A stretch of 32,391 bases of DNA from Clostridiaceae bacterium (GTDB taxonomy: Bacteria > Bacillota > Clostridia > Oscillospirales > Acutalibacteraceae): the NCBI GenBank assembly GCA_016288315.1, contig JAEEYU010000043.1, positions 1 through 32,391 on the forward strand, in the 5' to 3' direction. Every line of letters starts with the position of its first letter. The stretch's first letter is position 1. A program made the position numbers and the translations under genes. Under the pieces are notes generated by a model. It was not told the DNA's origin. It worked only from the letters and a program-made list of their open reading frames with translations, and ran no database searches. Positions 24,178 through 32,330 of this stretch are shown here, one piece after another.

Positions 24178-26181
24178 TTATCCTCCGAAGTTTATATTGT
24201 TTAATATTCCGAGCAGAGCGGGGTCTGCTTTTTTGCGGACGAATACGGGCGGCTGGCCGACGGGGGCGTCAACTCTGACTGTGCCGCCGAAATAAACCTT
24301 GCCCGAGGGGACGTGAATCCACTCGTCTTTCGGGAGCCATACCTCGCGCTCCGACGTTCTGGGGCGGATGACGGGGGCTACTAAAATATCTCTGCCGAGC
24401 AGATATTCATACGCCTCGGTGTAAGCTCTCTCCTCATCATAGTAGAAGAACAGGGGGCGCACGACGCCGACGCCCTTCTGAGCGTTGAGCGAGACCGCCT
24501 CTTTGAGGTAGGGCTTGAGCGCTGCGTGAATCTGAGTCATCTTCGCGGAGTGGTTGAGAACCTCTTCGCTTGCGTCGAACTGGGCGTTCAGGTCGGGATT
24601 GAGACCCTCGTGCCCTCTCATAAGCAGTGAAAAGGCGTTCATCTCAGCCCAGCGCATATAGAGCTCTTCGCTGCGGCGAAGTATGCCGAAGGTGGTGTAG
24701 CCGGCGATATCCGAGTGGCTCAGACCGAAGCCGCAGCAGGTAAGCGAGAGCATTGCGGGTATGACCGAGGGCATACCGTAATCTATTGAGAAATCGACAT
24801 GATTGTCGCCGTTCCACATCATTGTTGAGAAGCGGGGTGTGTCGGAGTAGCCGGCGCGGGTGAAGAAGAAAATCTCGCCGAGCTTGCCGCTCTCCTCGAC
24901 TGCCTCGCGGTTGAGACGTGCCCAGAGCGCGGGCCAGGTGTTGTGGATGAGTTCGGCGTCGGCTCCGTTATAGAGCACGCAGTCCGTAGGCAGATATTCG
25001 CCGAAATCCGCCATCCAGCCGGAGAGACCGAAATCAATCATATTCTTTTTGATGATGCCCTTCATCCAGTTCCACGCATCGGGGTTGGTAAGGTCAATCA
25101 TCGCGGCGGGGAAGGTGGTGATTTTGACGAGGTAGTCGGCTCCGTTTTTATCCTTGACGCAGTAGCCGTTTGCGCTCGCCTCTTTATAGAGCGGTTTTTC
25201 GATGGCAAGGAAGGGGTTGCAGTAGCCGAGAACTCTGATGCCCTGAGCGTTGAGCTCTTTGATTTTTTCATCGAGGGCGGGGTAAAGCTCACTGTCCCAC
25301 TCCCAGTTCCACATAAGCTGTTTGCCTGCGGCTGTGACGCGGCGGCCTTCCCAGTCCTGAATCCAGACACCGTTGACCTTCATGCCGTGGTCGAGAGTGT
25401 TTTGAACCTTGCTCATCATAATATCGGTGCCGCCCTGGATGCCGAGAATTTCGCCGTCATAGACCCAGTCGGGCAGTTCGGGCTGCCTGCCGACGACCTT
25501 TGTGAGGTCGGAGACGACATCCTCGAAGGTGTCGCCCCAGCCCATACAGAAGCCGCAGACGCTGTCGGTTTTGACGGAGACGTGCTTTTTTGCGGAGAAA
25601 TCGAACTGGGTGCGGGCGTTGTTGAACGAGTGGAAATAGTATTTGTCGGAGCTTAAATAGGTCGGCTGGGCGTAGTAGGTCTCATAATGCGAGAAATCCT
25701 CCTTGCGGGTGGAGTCGCGCATGCCTATTGAGATTTTGGCGAGCTTTTTGATGATTGATTTTGCGTTGATGTGCTCGCTTACCCAGACATCCGACTTTTT
25801 GCCGCGCAGGTCGAACTCGCTGAAGATTTCGCCTGTGCCGTAGAAGTGCTCATTCTCCGCCGCAGGGAGATTGAACCACATTCTGTTGCAACCGTCGAAG
25901 CCGTCGAAGGAGACCTCGAGGCGGTCGCCGCTGACCTGAACCTGCGCCGAGCCCTCGGTTAAGATGAGGACGGCGGTGTCGCCGCTGACAACCGCGCTTT
26001 TGAGCACGATGCCGCGTTTGCGTGTGATTTTTTCGCTGACAGAGAAGCTGCCGCGGTTCATGGTGTAGGTGCTTTTGCCGGAGCCGACTTTGAAAAGCTC
26101 GACGCCGGGCGCCGCCGTGAAGAGGCGCCTGCCGTTGCGGCTGAGTTCAAAGCCGGTCCCCATTTTTGAAAGTTTTATCAT
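24178..26181 (-). CDS. GH31 alpha-glycosidase of the YihQ (sulfoquinovosidase) type, with altered sulfonate-binding residue
   Basis: A 667-residue enzyme. Its catalytic domain aligns gap-free with E. coli YihQ as remembered: WVYDGEILGIQGGT, WIQDWEGRRVTAAGKQLMWN, GWMADFGEYLPTD, MMWNGDNHVDFS and LSHSDIAGYTT. The offset of 13 residues is constant, giving nucleophile D392 (E. coli D405) and acid/base D459 (D472). Of the sulfoquinovose-binding set Q262, Q288, R301, W304 and Y508, four are kept (Q249, Q275, W291, Y495), but R301 is Q288. YihQ releases sulfoquinovose from plant sulfolipid glycosides. Changed specificity is possible. No signal peptide, so it acts on imported glycoside. It starts with AGGAG upstream and is first in the cluster. 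Confidence 0.88.
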   Translation of the reverse strand: MIKLSKMGTGFELSRNGRRLFTAAPGVELFKVGSGKSTYTMNRGSFSVSEKITRKRGIVLKSAVVSGDTAVLILTEGSAQVQVSGDRLEVSFDGFDGCNRMWFNLPAAENEHFYGTGEIFSEFDLRGKKSDVWVSEHINAKSIIKKLAKISIGMRDSTRKEDFSHYETYYAQPTYLSSDKYYFHSFNNARTQFDFSAKKHVSVKTDSVCGFCMGWGDTFEDVVSDLTKVVGRQPELPDWVYDGEILGIQGGTDIMMSKVQNTLDHGMKVNGVWIQDWEGRRVTAAGKQLMWNWEWDSELYPALDEKIKELNAQGIRVLGYCNPFLAIEKPLYKEASANGYCVKDKNGADYLVKITTFPAAMIDLTNPDAWNWMKGIIKKNMIDFGLSGWMADFGEYLPTDCVLYNGADAELIHNTWPALWARLNREAVEESGKLGEIFFFTRAGYSDTPRFSTMMWNGDNHVDFSIDYGMPSVIPAMLSLTCCGFGLSHSDIAGYTTFGILRRSEELYMRWAEMNAFSLLMRGHEGLNPDLNAQFDASEEVLNHSAKMTQIHAALKPYLKEAVSLNAQKGVGVVRPLFFYYDEERAYTEAYEYLLGRDILVAPVIRPRTSEREVWLPKDEWIHVPSGKVYFGGTVRVDAPVGQPPVFVRKKADPALLGILNNINFGG

Positions 26182-26232
26182 AAATACCCTCTCCTGATAT
26201 TGTTTTTTTTGTTGCGGGGGGCGGTTCTTGGC

Positions 26233-26464
26233 GGAACGCCGGACGGCGTTCCCTGCGGGTTGCGGGGGGATTGAGGTTTATGAGATTCTTCGCTGACGAT
26301 AAGAGATACTTCGCCTTTACCCCTCAGGAACATAGTCGTTCTGCTCACTGCCGTTCGTATTACTCCTTGTTTCTTCACCTCAGCGCCTCGCTTCATCGTC
26401 CACTGGACGCGCTTCGGCGCTTCGCCCCAGGATGACATATCAGGGGTCAGATTTTAGGGGTCAG
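26233..26464. repeat. Intergenic palindromic and repeated sequences before the GH31 gene
   Basis: The gap 26182-26484 holds no gene. It contains a perfect hairpin GGAACGCC/GGCGTTCC (26233-26252), a palindrome CGTCCACTGGACG (26397-26409), GCGCTTCGGCGC, and two direct copies of GGGGTCAG (26443-26450 and 26457-26464). On the minus strand a TGTCATCCTG segment (near 26427-26438) and AGCGAAGAATCTC (near 26283-26297) resemble the two halves of a dispersed bacterial intergenic repeat, separated by extra sequence. No T run follows, so it is not a clear terminator. Confidence 0.5.
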
Positions 26465-26484
26465 GTTGCGGAAGGTTGGCGGGG

Positions 26485-27114
26485 TTATTCGGCTTTGGGG
26501 AGGTTCCAGCGGTTGAAGGCGGCGAGGACCCGCAGAAGGACGACGAGGGCGAGGCCTGCTGCCATTGCGATATATCTGCCTGCCGGTTCCCACAGCAGAA
26601 TACAGACCGCCGCGCCGAGTATTGAGGCGGTGGCGTAGATGTGCTCGACGAAAATCGAAGGTTTTTCGCCGGCGAAGATGTCGCGCAAAACTCCGCCGCC
26701 CACGCCCGTCACGACGCCGACGAAGAGGTAGAGATAAACCCCGTGGGCGTTTGTTTCGGAGTGAGTCGCCTGTATGCCTATTACGGTGAAGACGCCGAGA
26801 CCGACGGCATCGACGACGGTCAGGACGTTATTGAAAGCGGGGGCGTGCCTGTTGATTGATTTGCGCACGGGCGGAAGAAAGATTATGAGTGAGGTCAGCA
26901 GCGCCACGAGCGAATAAATCGGATTGCGGAAAGCGGCGGGGGGAGTGTAGCCGAGCACGAGGTCGCGGATTATTCCGCCGCCGGTTGCCGTTGTGAGCCC
27001 CAGAATCATTACGCCCAGGACATCCATTTTTTTGTTGACAGCCGTCAGCGCGCCGGAGACGGCGAAGGCGGCTGTGCCGAGGAGTTCGAGGGCGAGAGCG
27101 TAAATCTCATCCAT
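26485..27114 (-). CDS. Trimeric intracellular cation (TRIC) channel family protein, YicG/UPF0126
   Basis: A 209-residue membrane protein of about seven helices in two similar halves. Each half has the family signature: TATGGGIIRDLVLG (about 43-56) and GVGGGVLRDIFAG (about 137-149). Bacterial TRIC relatives form trimeric K+-permeable channels. Its ATG overlaps the stop of the M18 aminopeptidase by one base (TAATG), so it is the last gene of the operon. No terminator is evident directly after it. Confidence 0.92.
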   Translation of the reverse strand: MDEIYALALELLGTAAFAVSGALTAVNKKMDVLGVMILGLTTATGGGIIRDLVLGYTPPAAFRNPIYSLVALLTSLIIFLPPVRKSINRHAPAFNNVLTVVDAVGLGVFTVIGIQATHSETNAHGVYLYLFVGVVTGVGGGVLRDIFAGEKPSIFVEHIYATASILGAAVCILLWEPAGRYIAMAAGLALVVLLRVLAAFNRWNLPKAE

Positions 27115-28517
27115 TATTTTTGTTCAAAGAAGGCGCGGAAGCCCTTGTAGGCGCTGTATATATCAATTTTAGCGGCCACCTCGAAGGGGGCGTGCATACA
27201 GAGCATGGGGACGCCGACATCGACAACCTCGATGCCTTCGTTTGCGAGGTATTTTGCGACCGTTCCGCCGCCGCCCTCGTCAACCTTGCCGAGCTCGCCC
27301 GTCTGCCAGAGGACGCAGGAATCATTGAATATTTTTGCGACCTTGCCTAAAAATTCGGCGTTTGCGTCGGAGGTGCCGCCCTTGCCGCGCGCACCCGTAT
27401 ATTTTGTGAGAACAATGCCCTTATTGAGATAAGCTGCGTTGAGTTTGTCGTGAACCGAGGGGAAGACGGGGTCAAAGCCCGCATTGACATCGGCGGAGAG
27501 GCACTCGCACGCGCGGATGACGTCTCTGCCGGAGAAGCCCTGATTTTCGGCTATATCATATATGAACTGGGTGAGGTAGGCGGAGTTGAGACCCGTTACG
27601 CCGTCGCTGCCCGTTTCTTCTTTATCGGTGAGAACGGCTATGCCCGTGTATTCGGGTGAGCAGGCGTCGAAGTGGGAGGTGAAGGCGGGGTAGGCGCAGA
27701 CCCTGTCATCGTGGCCGTAGGCGCCGATGAGACTGCGGTCAAAGCCGAGGTCGCAGGCGGGGTATGAGGGAACGGCTTCAAGCTCGGCGGTCATAAAATC
27801 CTCTTCGACGATGCCGTATTTTTCGTTTAATATTTTCATTATTGCGAGCTTGACGAGGTCGGCTCCTTCGCCGCCCTTTAAGGGCAGGGAGCCGATGAGG
27901 ATGTTGAGCTCTTCGCCCTTTATGCCGTCGGCGAGGGTTCTTTTCTCCTGCTCGTCGGCGAGGTGGGGAAGAAGGTCGGTGATTATAAAGCGGGGCTCGC
28001 CGTCGGAATCGCCGATGCGCACGGTCACCTTTTCGCCGTTCTTTTTAACGACGACGCCGTGAAGGGAGAGGGGCATAACCGTCCACTGATATTTTTTGAT
28101 TCCGCCGTAGTAGTGGGTTTTGAAGTAGGCGAGCTCCGAATCCTCATAAAGCGGATTGGGCTTTAAGTCGAGGCGGGGGGAGTCGATGTGGGAGGCGACG
28201 ATTTTTGCGCCCTCGCAAAGGGGCTTTTTGCCGAAGGTGCAAAGCACGACGCTCTTGCCTCTGTTGTTGAAATAAACCCTGTCGCCCGCCTGATATTTTT
28301 TTGATTTGTCAAAGGGAGTGAAGCCGCGTTTTTCGGCTTCGGCGACAATGAAGGCGGCGCACTCGCGCTCGGTGCGGCAGGCGTTCATAAAATCCGTATA
28401 GCCGCCGCAGTAGTCAAACGCCTTTTCAAGTTCGTCGCCGATTTTTACCGCGCCGCTGCGGCGGTCGGCGAAAAGCTGTTCTTTAAGAATTTCGGTTGCG
28501 TTTTTTTCGTTGCTCAT
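27114..28517 (-). CDS. M18-family aminopeptidase
   Basis: A 467-residue cytoplasmic zinc exopeptidase that removes N-terminal residues from peptides. Metal and catalytic motifs are in order: SHIDSPRLDLKP (His ligand), YGHDDRVCAY (bridging Asp), DKEETGSDGVTG (catalytic and ligand Glu), RGKGGTSDANAEFLG and CMHAPFEVAAKIDI (His ligand). A GTG precedes the ATG by one codon; the ATG at 28515-28517 is chosen, with AAGGAG ten bases upstream, though the GTG is seven bases away and also possible. It lies between the lytic transglycosylase and the TRIC gene in a close-packed operon. Confidence 0.93.
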   Translation of the reverse strand: MSNEKNATEILKEQLFADRRSGAVKIGDELEKAFDYCGGYTDFMNACRTERECAAFIVAEAEKRGFTPFDKSKKYQAGDRVYFNNRGKSVVLCTFGKKPLCEGAKIVASHIDSPRLDLKPNPLYEDSELAYFKTHYYGGIKKYQWTVMPLSLHGVVVKKNGEKVTVRIGDSDGEPRFIITDLLPHLADEQEKRTLADGIKGEELNILIGSLPLKGGEGADLVKLAIMKILNEKYGIVEEDFMTAELEAVPSYPACDLGFDRSLIGAYGHDDRVCAYPAFTSHFDACSPEYTGIAVLTDKEETGSDGVTGLNSAYLTQFIYDIAENQGFSGRDVIRACECLSADVNAGFDPVFPSVHDKLNAAYLNKGIVLTKYTGARGKGGTSDANAEFLGKVAKIFNDSCVLWQTGELGKVDEGGGGTVAKYLANEGIEVVDVGVPMLCMHAPFEVAAKIDIYSAYKGFRAFFEQK

Positions 28518-28532
28518 CACTCGGTATCTCCT

Positions 28533-29078
28533 TTATTCATAAAGTGAATTGTATTTTTCATAAGCTCTTGTGATTTTGGCGACGTAATGCGCCGTATCCT
28601 TTGAAGGAATCACGCTGAGCGTTTTGCCGTCCGGGGAATAATCGCCGTTTTCAAGCCAGGAATGAACCTTTGCCCTGCCCGCGTGGTAGGCGGCGGCAGC
28701 GGTGCGGTAATCGCCGAAATCATCAAGCAGGAAGCCCATGAGATAAGTGCCGTATTTAACCGATGTTTCGGGCGTGAAGAGGTCGGCGAAGGCGCTGTTT
28801 TCGTGAAGCTTCCATTTTATCCAGTCGAAGGTTTCCTCCGTAATCTGCGTAAGGCCTGCTGCGCCCGCATCCGAGACGGCATCGGGTCTGAAGGAGCTCT
28901 CCGTTCTGACGACGGCGAACATAAGATTGGTATCGACACCGTATTCGGCGCTGTATTTTTCGATTAAACCGGCGTATTTTTTCGGATAGAGAACCGCCTT
29001 CTGATAAGGCTTTGCGCCGAGAGTGAGGGCGCAGAGCAATACGGCGGCGCAGAGCAGGATTGCGGCTGCTTTTTTCAT
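28533..29078 (-). CDS. Small lytic transglycosylase, Slt70 C-domain type
   Basis: A 181-residue exported protein with one N-terminal helix (AAAILLCAAVLLCALTLGA), which is a signal peptide or anchor. The SLT domain has catalytic E62 in VVRTESSFRPDA, AAGLTQITEETFDW and AAAYHAGRAKVHSWL. It cuts glycan strands of peptidoglycan with formation of 1,6-anhydro ends. GGGAG lies before the ATG, 13 bases after the Sua5-CoaE gene. A coaE-transglycosylase neighbourhood is common in Clostridia (from memory). Confidence 0.92.
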   Translation of the reverse strand: MKKAAAILLCAAVLLCALTLGAKPYQKAVLYPKKYAGLIEKYSAEYGVDTNLMFAVVRTESSFRPDAVSDAGAAGLTQITEETFDWIKWKLHENSAFADLFTPETSVKYGTYLMGFLLDDFGDYRTAAAAYHAGRAKVHSWLENGDYSPDGKTLSVIPSKDTAHYVAKITRAYEKYNSLYE

Positions 29079-29091
29079 CTGATTCTCCCGT

Positions 29092-30717
29092 TTATTTAAG
29101 CGCGGCGGCTATGATTTCATCCGCCTTTGCGTGAAAATCCTCGCCGGCGGCGTTGCTTATTGTGTATTGGGTGTTTTCGATATAATAGCTTTCGGGCTTC
29201 TGCGCATTGATTCTTGTGAGCGCCTGTTCGACCGTTATGCCGTCGCGTTCGACTATTCTTCTGACGCGTTCGTCACGGGGGGCGACGACGCACACGAGCA
29301 TATCGCACATATTGATTATAGGGCTTTGCAGGAGGGCGGCGGCGTCGATGATTACGCCTTTGGAGTCGCTTCTGTCTGCCCGGGTGATTTCAATATAAGT
29401 CAGAGCCGTAATTGTCGGGTGGGTGATGGCGTTGAGCGCCTTTGTTTTTTCGGGAGTTGCGAACGCTCTGTCGGCGGTGAGACGGCGGTTGAGCGAGCCG
29501 TCTTCGTTGATGATGTCGGCGCCGAACTCCTTTGCGAGATTGGCGAGAACCTCTTTGTTTCTGACCGCTTCGCGCGCGAGGACATCGCCGTCAATGAGAT
29601 AGAAGCCGTTTTTGACAAAATACTGCGCTACGGTTGATTTGCCTGCGCCCGTGGGACCTGTGAGACCGATGACGGGGAGGCGTTTGTCAACATCGACGAC
29701 GTGAAAAGCCGCCGAGCGCAGAAGACGGTTGTAAACCGCGAGACCGAGACCGACGGGTTTGGGGCAGCGCACGAAGGCGCGGGAGAAGCCGAGGTCATCG
29801 ACCTTGCGCAGAACATAGAAAAGGTTGGAGGCGAGACTGAGCCCGTCATCCTCAAGACCGTATTCAACGGCGGGGACGTCGAACATATTTTTTTCGCCGG
29901 TGAAGCAGACGGCGACGCTCTCCGCATTGCCGTATTTATTGACGTATCTTATTGTGTTTTCAAGACTGCCGCGAAGCAGGACGACCTCCGCTTCGGGCGA
30001 GTAGTGTTTGTATTTCATGCCCGGGGACTGCGCTTTCTCTGTGCCTGAAAGCTCGGAGAAAACGGCGCTGTCAACTATGAGATCGGGCAGGAACTCCTGC
30101 AGCTCTTCGGGGGTGATTTTGCCCGGGCGCAGGAGGCGGGGCGGCTCCGTGGCGAGGGTTATGACCGTTGACTCGACGCCGATTTCGCACTTGCCGCCGT
30201 CAACTATGAGATCGATTTTGCCGGACATATCGTCGCAGACGTGCTGAGCCGTTGTGGGGCTCGGTTTGCCCGAGGTGTTGGCACTGGGTGCGGCAACGGG
30301 CACGCCCGCCGCTCTGATTATGGCATTGGCAACGGGGTGTGATGGGCAGCGGACGGCGACGGTGTCAAGCCCGCCGCTTGTGATATCCGGCACGAGGGAG
30401 GACTTCTTCATAACGACGGTCAGCGGACCCGGCCAGAATTTTTCCGCCAGGGCGTAAAATCTTTTATCGACCTCTTTGACGAGGGGGGCGACTCCGTTTA
30501 AATCCGCGACGTGAACGATGAGCGGATTGTCGGACGGTCTGCCCTTTGCCTCGAATATCTTTCTGACGGCGTCGGGGTCGAGGGCGTTTGCCGCAAGACC
30601 GTAAACCGTCTCCGTAGGAACGGCGGCAATACCGCCTTCGCGCAGGACAGCGCCCGCCTTTTCAATGAGGGCGGAATCCTTTGCGACATCTTCTATTCTG
30701 ATAATTTCTGTTTTCAT
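29092..30717 (-). CDS. Fusion: threonylcarbamoyl-AMP synthase (Sua5) with dephospho-CoA kinase (CoaE)
   Basis: A 541-residue protein in one uninterrupted frame. Residues about 8-205 are the YrdC domain (AAVPTETVYGLAANA, KGRPSDNPLIVHV, AAPSANTSGKPSPT), which makes threonylcarbamoyl-AMP for the t6A37 tRNA modification. Residues about 230-340 are the Sua5 domain (SPGMKYKHYSPEAEVVLLRG). From about 347 a complete CoaE follows: P-loop GLTGPTGAGKST (351-362), YLIDGDVLAREAV, and a C-terminal NAAGEDFHAKADEI. CoaE phosphorylates dephospho-CoA in the last step of CoA synthesis. The usual PLLFE motif is replaced by AALLQSPI. It starts one base after the prfA stop, so it is coupled. Confidence 0.93.
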   Translation of the reverse strand: MKTEIIRIEDVAKDSALIEKAGAVLREGGIAAVPTETVYGLAANALDPDAVRKIFEAKGRPSDNPLIVHVADLNGVAPLVKEVDKRFYALAEKFWPGPLTVVMKKSSLVPDITSGGLDTVAVRCPSHPVANAIIRAAGVPVAAPSANTSGKPSPTTAQHVCDDMSGKIDLIVDGGKCEIGVESTVITLATEPPRLLRPGKITPEELQEFLPDLIVDSAVFSELSGTEKAQSPGMKYKHYSPEAEVVLLRGSLENTIRYVNKYGNAESVAVCFTGEKNMFDVPAVEYGLEDDGLSLASNLFYVLRKVDDLGFSRAFVRCPKPVGLGLAVYNRLLRSAAFHVVDVDKRLPVIGLTGPTGAGKSTVAQYFVKNGFYLIDGDVLAREAVRNKEVLANLAKEFGADIINEDGSLNRRLTADRAFATPEKTKALNAITHPTITALTYIEITRADRSDSKGVIIDAAALLQSPIINMCDMLVCVVAPRDERVRRIVERDGITVEQALTRINAQKPESYYIENTQYTISNAAGEDFHAKADEIIAAALK

Positions 30718-30718
30718 A

Positions 30719-31792
30719 TCATTCTTCTTCGGCCTTTAATTTTTCCGCCGTGTCGGCGGTTATGAGTGCATCGACAATCTCATCGAGATCGCCGTTGAGA
30801 ATTGCATCAATCTTGTAGAGCGTGAGCCCTATGCGGTGGTCGGTGACCCTGCCTTCGTGGAAGTTGTAGGTGCGTATGCGCTCGCTTCTGTCACCGGAGC
30901 CGACCTGCCTTGCGCGCTCGCCGGCGATGGCGTCGCTGTTCTTTTTGCGCTCCTCCTCGAGAATGCGGGAGCGCAGAATGCTCATGGCGCGGTCTTTGTT
31001 TTTATATTGGCTGCGCTCGTCCTGACACTCGACGACGGTGCCCGTGGGGATGTGGATGAGGCGCACGGCGGACGAGGTTTTGTTGACCTTCTGCCCCCCT
31101 GCACCGCTTGCGCGGAAATAATCTATGTGAAGGTCGGCGGGGTTGATTTCGATATCTACCTCCTCCGCTTCGGGAAGAACTGCGACGGTGACGGCGGAGG
31201 TCTGGATTCTGCCCTGGCTCTCGGTTTCGGGCACCCTCTGCACGCGGTGGACGCCCGCCTCGAATTTGAAGCGGGAGTAGGCGCCGTCGCCCTCGATTGT
31301 GAACGTTATTTCTTTGAAGCCGCCGAGCTCCGTCTCGTTGGCGTTGACTATCTCGGCGCTCCAGCCCTTTGCCTCGGCATACATTGAATACATACGGAAG
31401 AGGTCGCCTGCGAAAAGCGCCGCCTCCTCGCCGCCCGTGCCTGCGCGGATTTCGACGATGACGCTTTTTTCATCGTTCGGGTCTTTGGGAAGCAGTAGGA
31501 GCTTTAACTCCTCGTTGATTCTTTTTATATCTTCGCCTGCCGACGCAAATTCGTCCTCGACGAGCTCGCGGAAATCTTTGTCAAGCCCGCCTTCATCGAG
31601 GAGCGCCCTGCTCTCGTCGAGAGCCGCTTTTGCTTTTTTATATTCGCGGAATTTTTCGACGACGGGGGTTATGCGTTTTTGCTCCTTGAGGAGTTTGCGG
31701 TATTGTTCGATATCCGAGACAACGGCGGGGTCGAAGAGCTTTGTCTCGATTTCTTCGAATTTTTCTTCTATATTTTTAAGTTTGTCGAGCAT
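30719..31792 (-). CDS. prfA: Peptide chain release factor 1
   Basis: A 357-residue cytoplasmic release factor for UAA and UAG codons. The PxT specificity motif is PET (188-190, in [12 protein letters not shown]), which marks RF1 rather than RF2. The hydrolysis motif GGQ is at 232-234 in [16 protein letters not shown]. Full length for the family. It starts two bases after DUF951 and has GGAG ten bases upstream, inside the DUF951 coding region. prmC, often adjacent, is absent; the Sua5-CoaE gene takes its place. Confidence 0.97.
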   Translation of the reverse strand: MLDKLKNIEEKFEEIETKLFDPAVVSDIEQYRKLLKEQKRITPVVEKFREYKKAKAALDESRALLDEGGLDKDFRELVEDEFASAGEDIKRINEELKLLLLPKDPNDEKSVIVEIRAGTGGEEAALFAGDLFRMYSMYAEAKGWSAEIVNANETELGGFKEITFTIEGDGAYSRFKFEAGVHRVQRVPETESQGRIQTSAVTVAVLPEAEEVDIEINPADLHIDYFRASGAGGQKVNKTSSAVRLIHIPTGTVVECQDERSQYKNKDRAMSILRSRILEEERKKNSDAIAGERARQVGSGDRSERIRTYNFHEGRVTDHRIGLTLYKIDAILNGDLDEIVDALITADTAEKLKAEEE

Positions 31793-31794
31793 AA

Positions 31795-31992
31795 TCAGAC
31801 AGCTCCGTTTTCTTCATCCCGAAGGATTCTGCGAATATTTTTCTCCACCTTTACGCGGGTGTTCATAATCTCGTGCCCGCAGCCCTCGCAGCGGATTTTG
31901 AAATCCGCGCCGATGCGCAGCACAAGAAAGGTATCCGAGCCGCAGGGGTGTTTTTTCTTCATAACAAGGCGGTCGCCCGTTCTGACATCCAT
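31795..31992 (-). CDS. DUF951 small protein (YyzM-like)
   Basis: A 65-residue protein: [20 protein letters not shown] followed by [20 protein letters not shown]. The HPCGS and RCEGCGHEI segments with Cys pairs match DUF951, a small protein of unknown function common in Firmicutes. The four Cys/His positions suggest zinc binding or nucleic-acid contact (inference). It is the first gene of the minus-strand operon, with a consensus promoter 55 bases upstream. In many Firmicutes relatives stand near ychF or rpsF; here it precedes prfA. Confidence 0.88.
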   Translation of the reverse strand: MDVRTGDRLVMKKKHPCGSDTFLVLRIGADFKIRCEGCGHEIMNTRVKVEKNIRRILRDEENGAV

Positions 31993-32011
31993 ATTGACTC
32001 TCCGTTCCGTC

Positions 32012-32029
32012 AGCCGGAATACGCCGGCT
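32012..32029 (-). other. Hairpin in the DUF951-operon leader
   Basis: AGCCGG/CCGGCT (32012-32017 with 32024-32029) with a six-base loop lies between the promoter and the DUF951 start. It has no T run and may stabilise the mRNA or regulate translation. Confidence 0.5.
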
Positions 32030-32046
32030 TATCAGTCTGAAATAAA

Positions 32047-32075
32047 AGTATATCATAAAGGGAGTAATAATTCAA
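32047..32075 (-). promoter_or_regulatory. Promoter of the DUF951-prfA-sua5/coaE operon
   Basis: On the minus strand TTGAAT (32070-32075) and TATACT (32047-32052) are spaced by exactly 17 bases, 54 bases ahead of the DUF951 ATG. A 16-bp perfect palindrome, TAAATAAATTTATTTA, at 32090-32105 is upstream and may act as an UP element. Confidence 0.8.
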
Positions 32076-32105
32076 TAAATTATAATTTTTAAATAAATTT
32101 ATTTA

Positions 32106-32300
32106 ATACAATATATATAATGACACGGATAACGGCGGACGCAAAGAAAAAACGAAAATTTTATTACCGGCGGGCGCAGGAGAGAAAAACACATTATATA
32201 TTAATATGTATTGACAGGAGGGCACAACATCTTGTTGAAACGGCGAAAAAGAAACACCCGGGAGCGTTGAGAGAAGGGTAAAAAAAGGAAAAAATAAATG
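32106..32300. other. AT-rich divergent intergenic region
   Basis: No gene is seen between the divergent promoters. It holds a second TTGACA at 32211-32216 on the plus strand with no good -10 at 16-18 bases, and an A-rich stretch just before the plus-strand promoter, which may be an UP element. Confidence 0.4.
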
Positions 32301-32329
32301 TTGACAGAGGGGGAGGTATGTGATATATT
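32301..32329 (+). promoter_or_regulatory. Strong promoter, probably of an rRNA operon
   Basis: TTGACA (32301-32306) and TATATT (32324-32329) are spaced by exactly 17 bases, preceded by an A-rich tract. Strength and position before an rRNA-like leader fit a stable-RNA promoter. Confidence 0.85.
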
Positions 32330-32330
32330 A

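Noticed and set aside
26178-26438. 86-codon minus-strand frame before the GH31 gene
   Set aside because: Composed of palindromic intergenic repeat sequence with basic, low-information residues; it overlaps the GH31 ribosome site.
32211-32239. Second rRNA-type promoter at TTGACA 32211
   Set aside because: No acceptable -10 hexamer at 16-18 bases; only the -35 matches.
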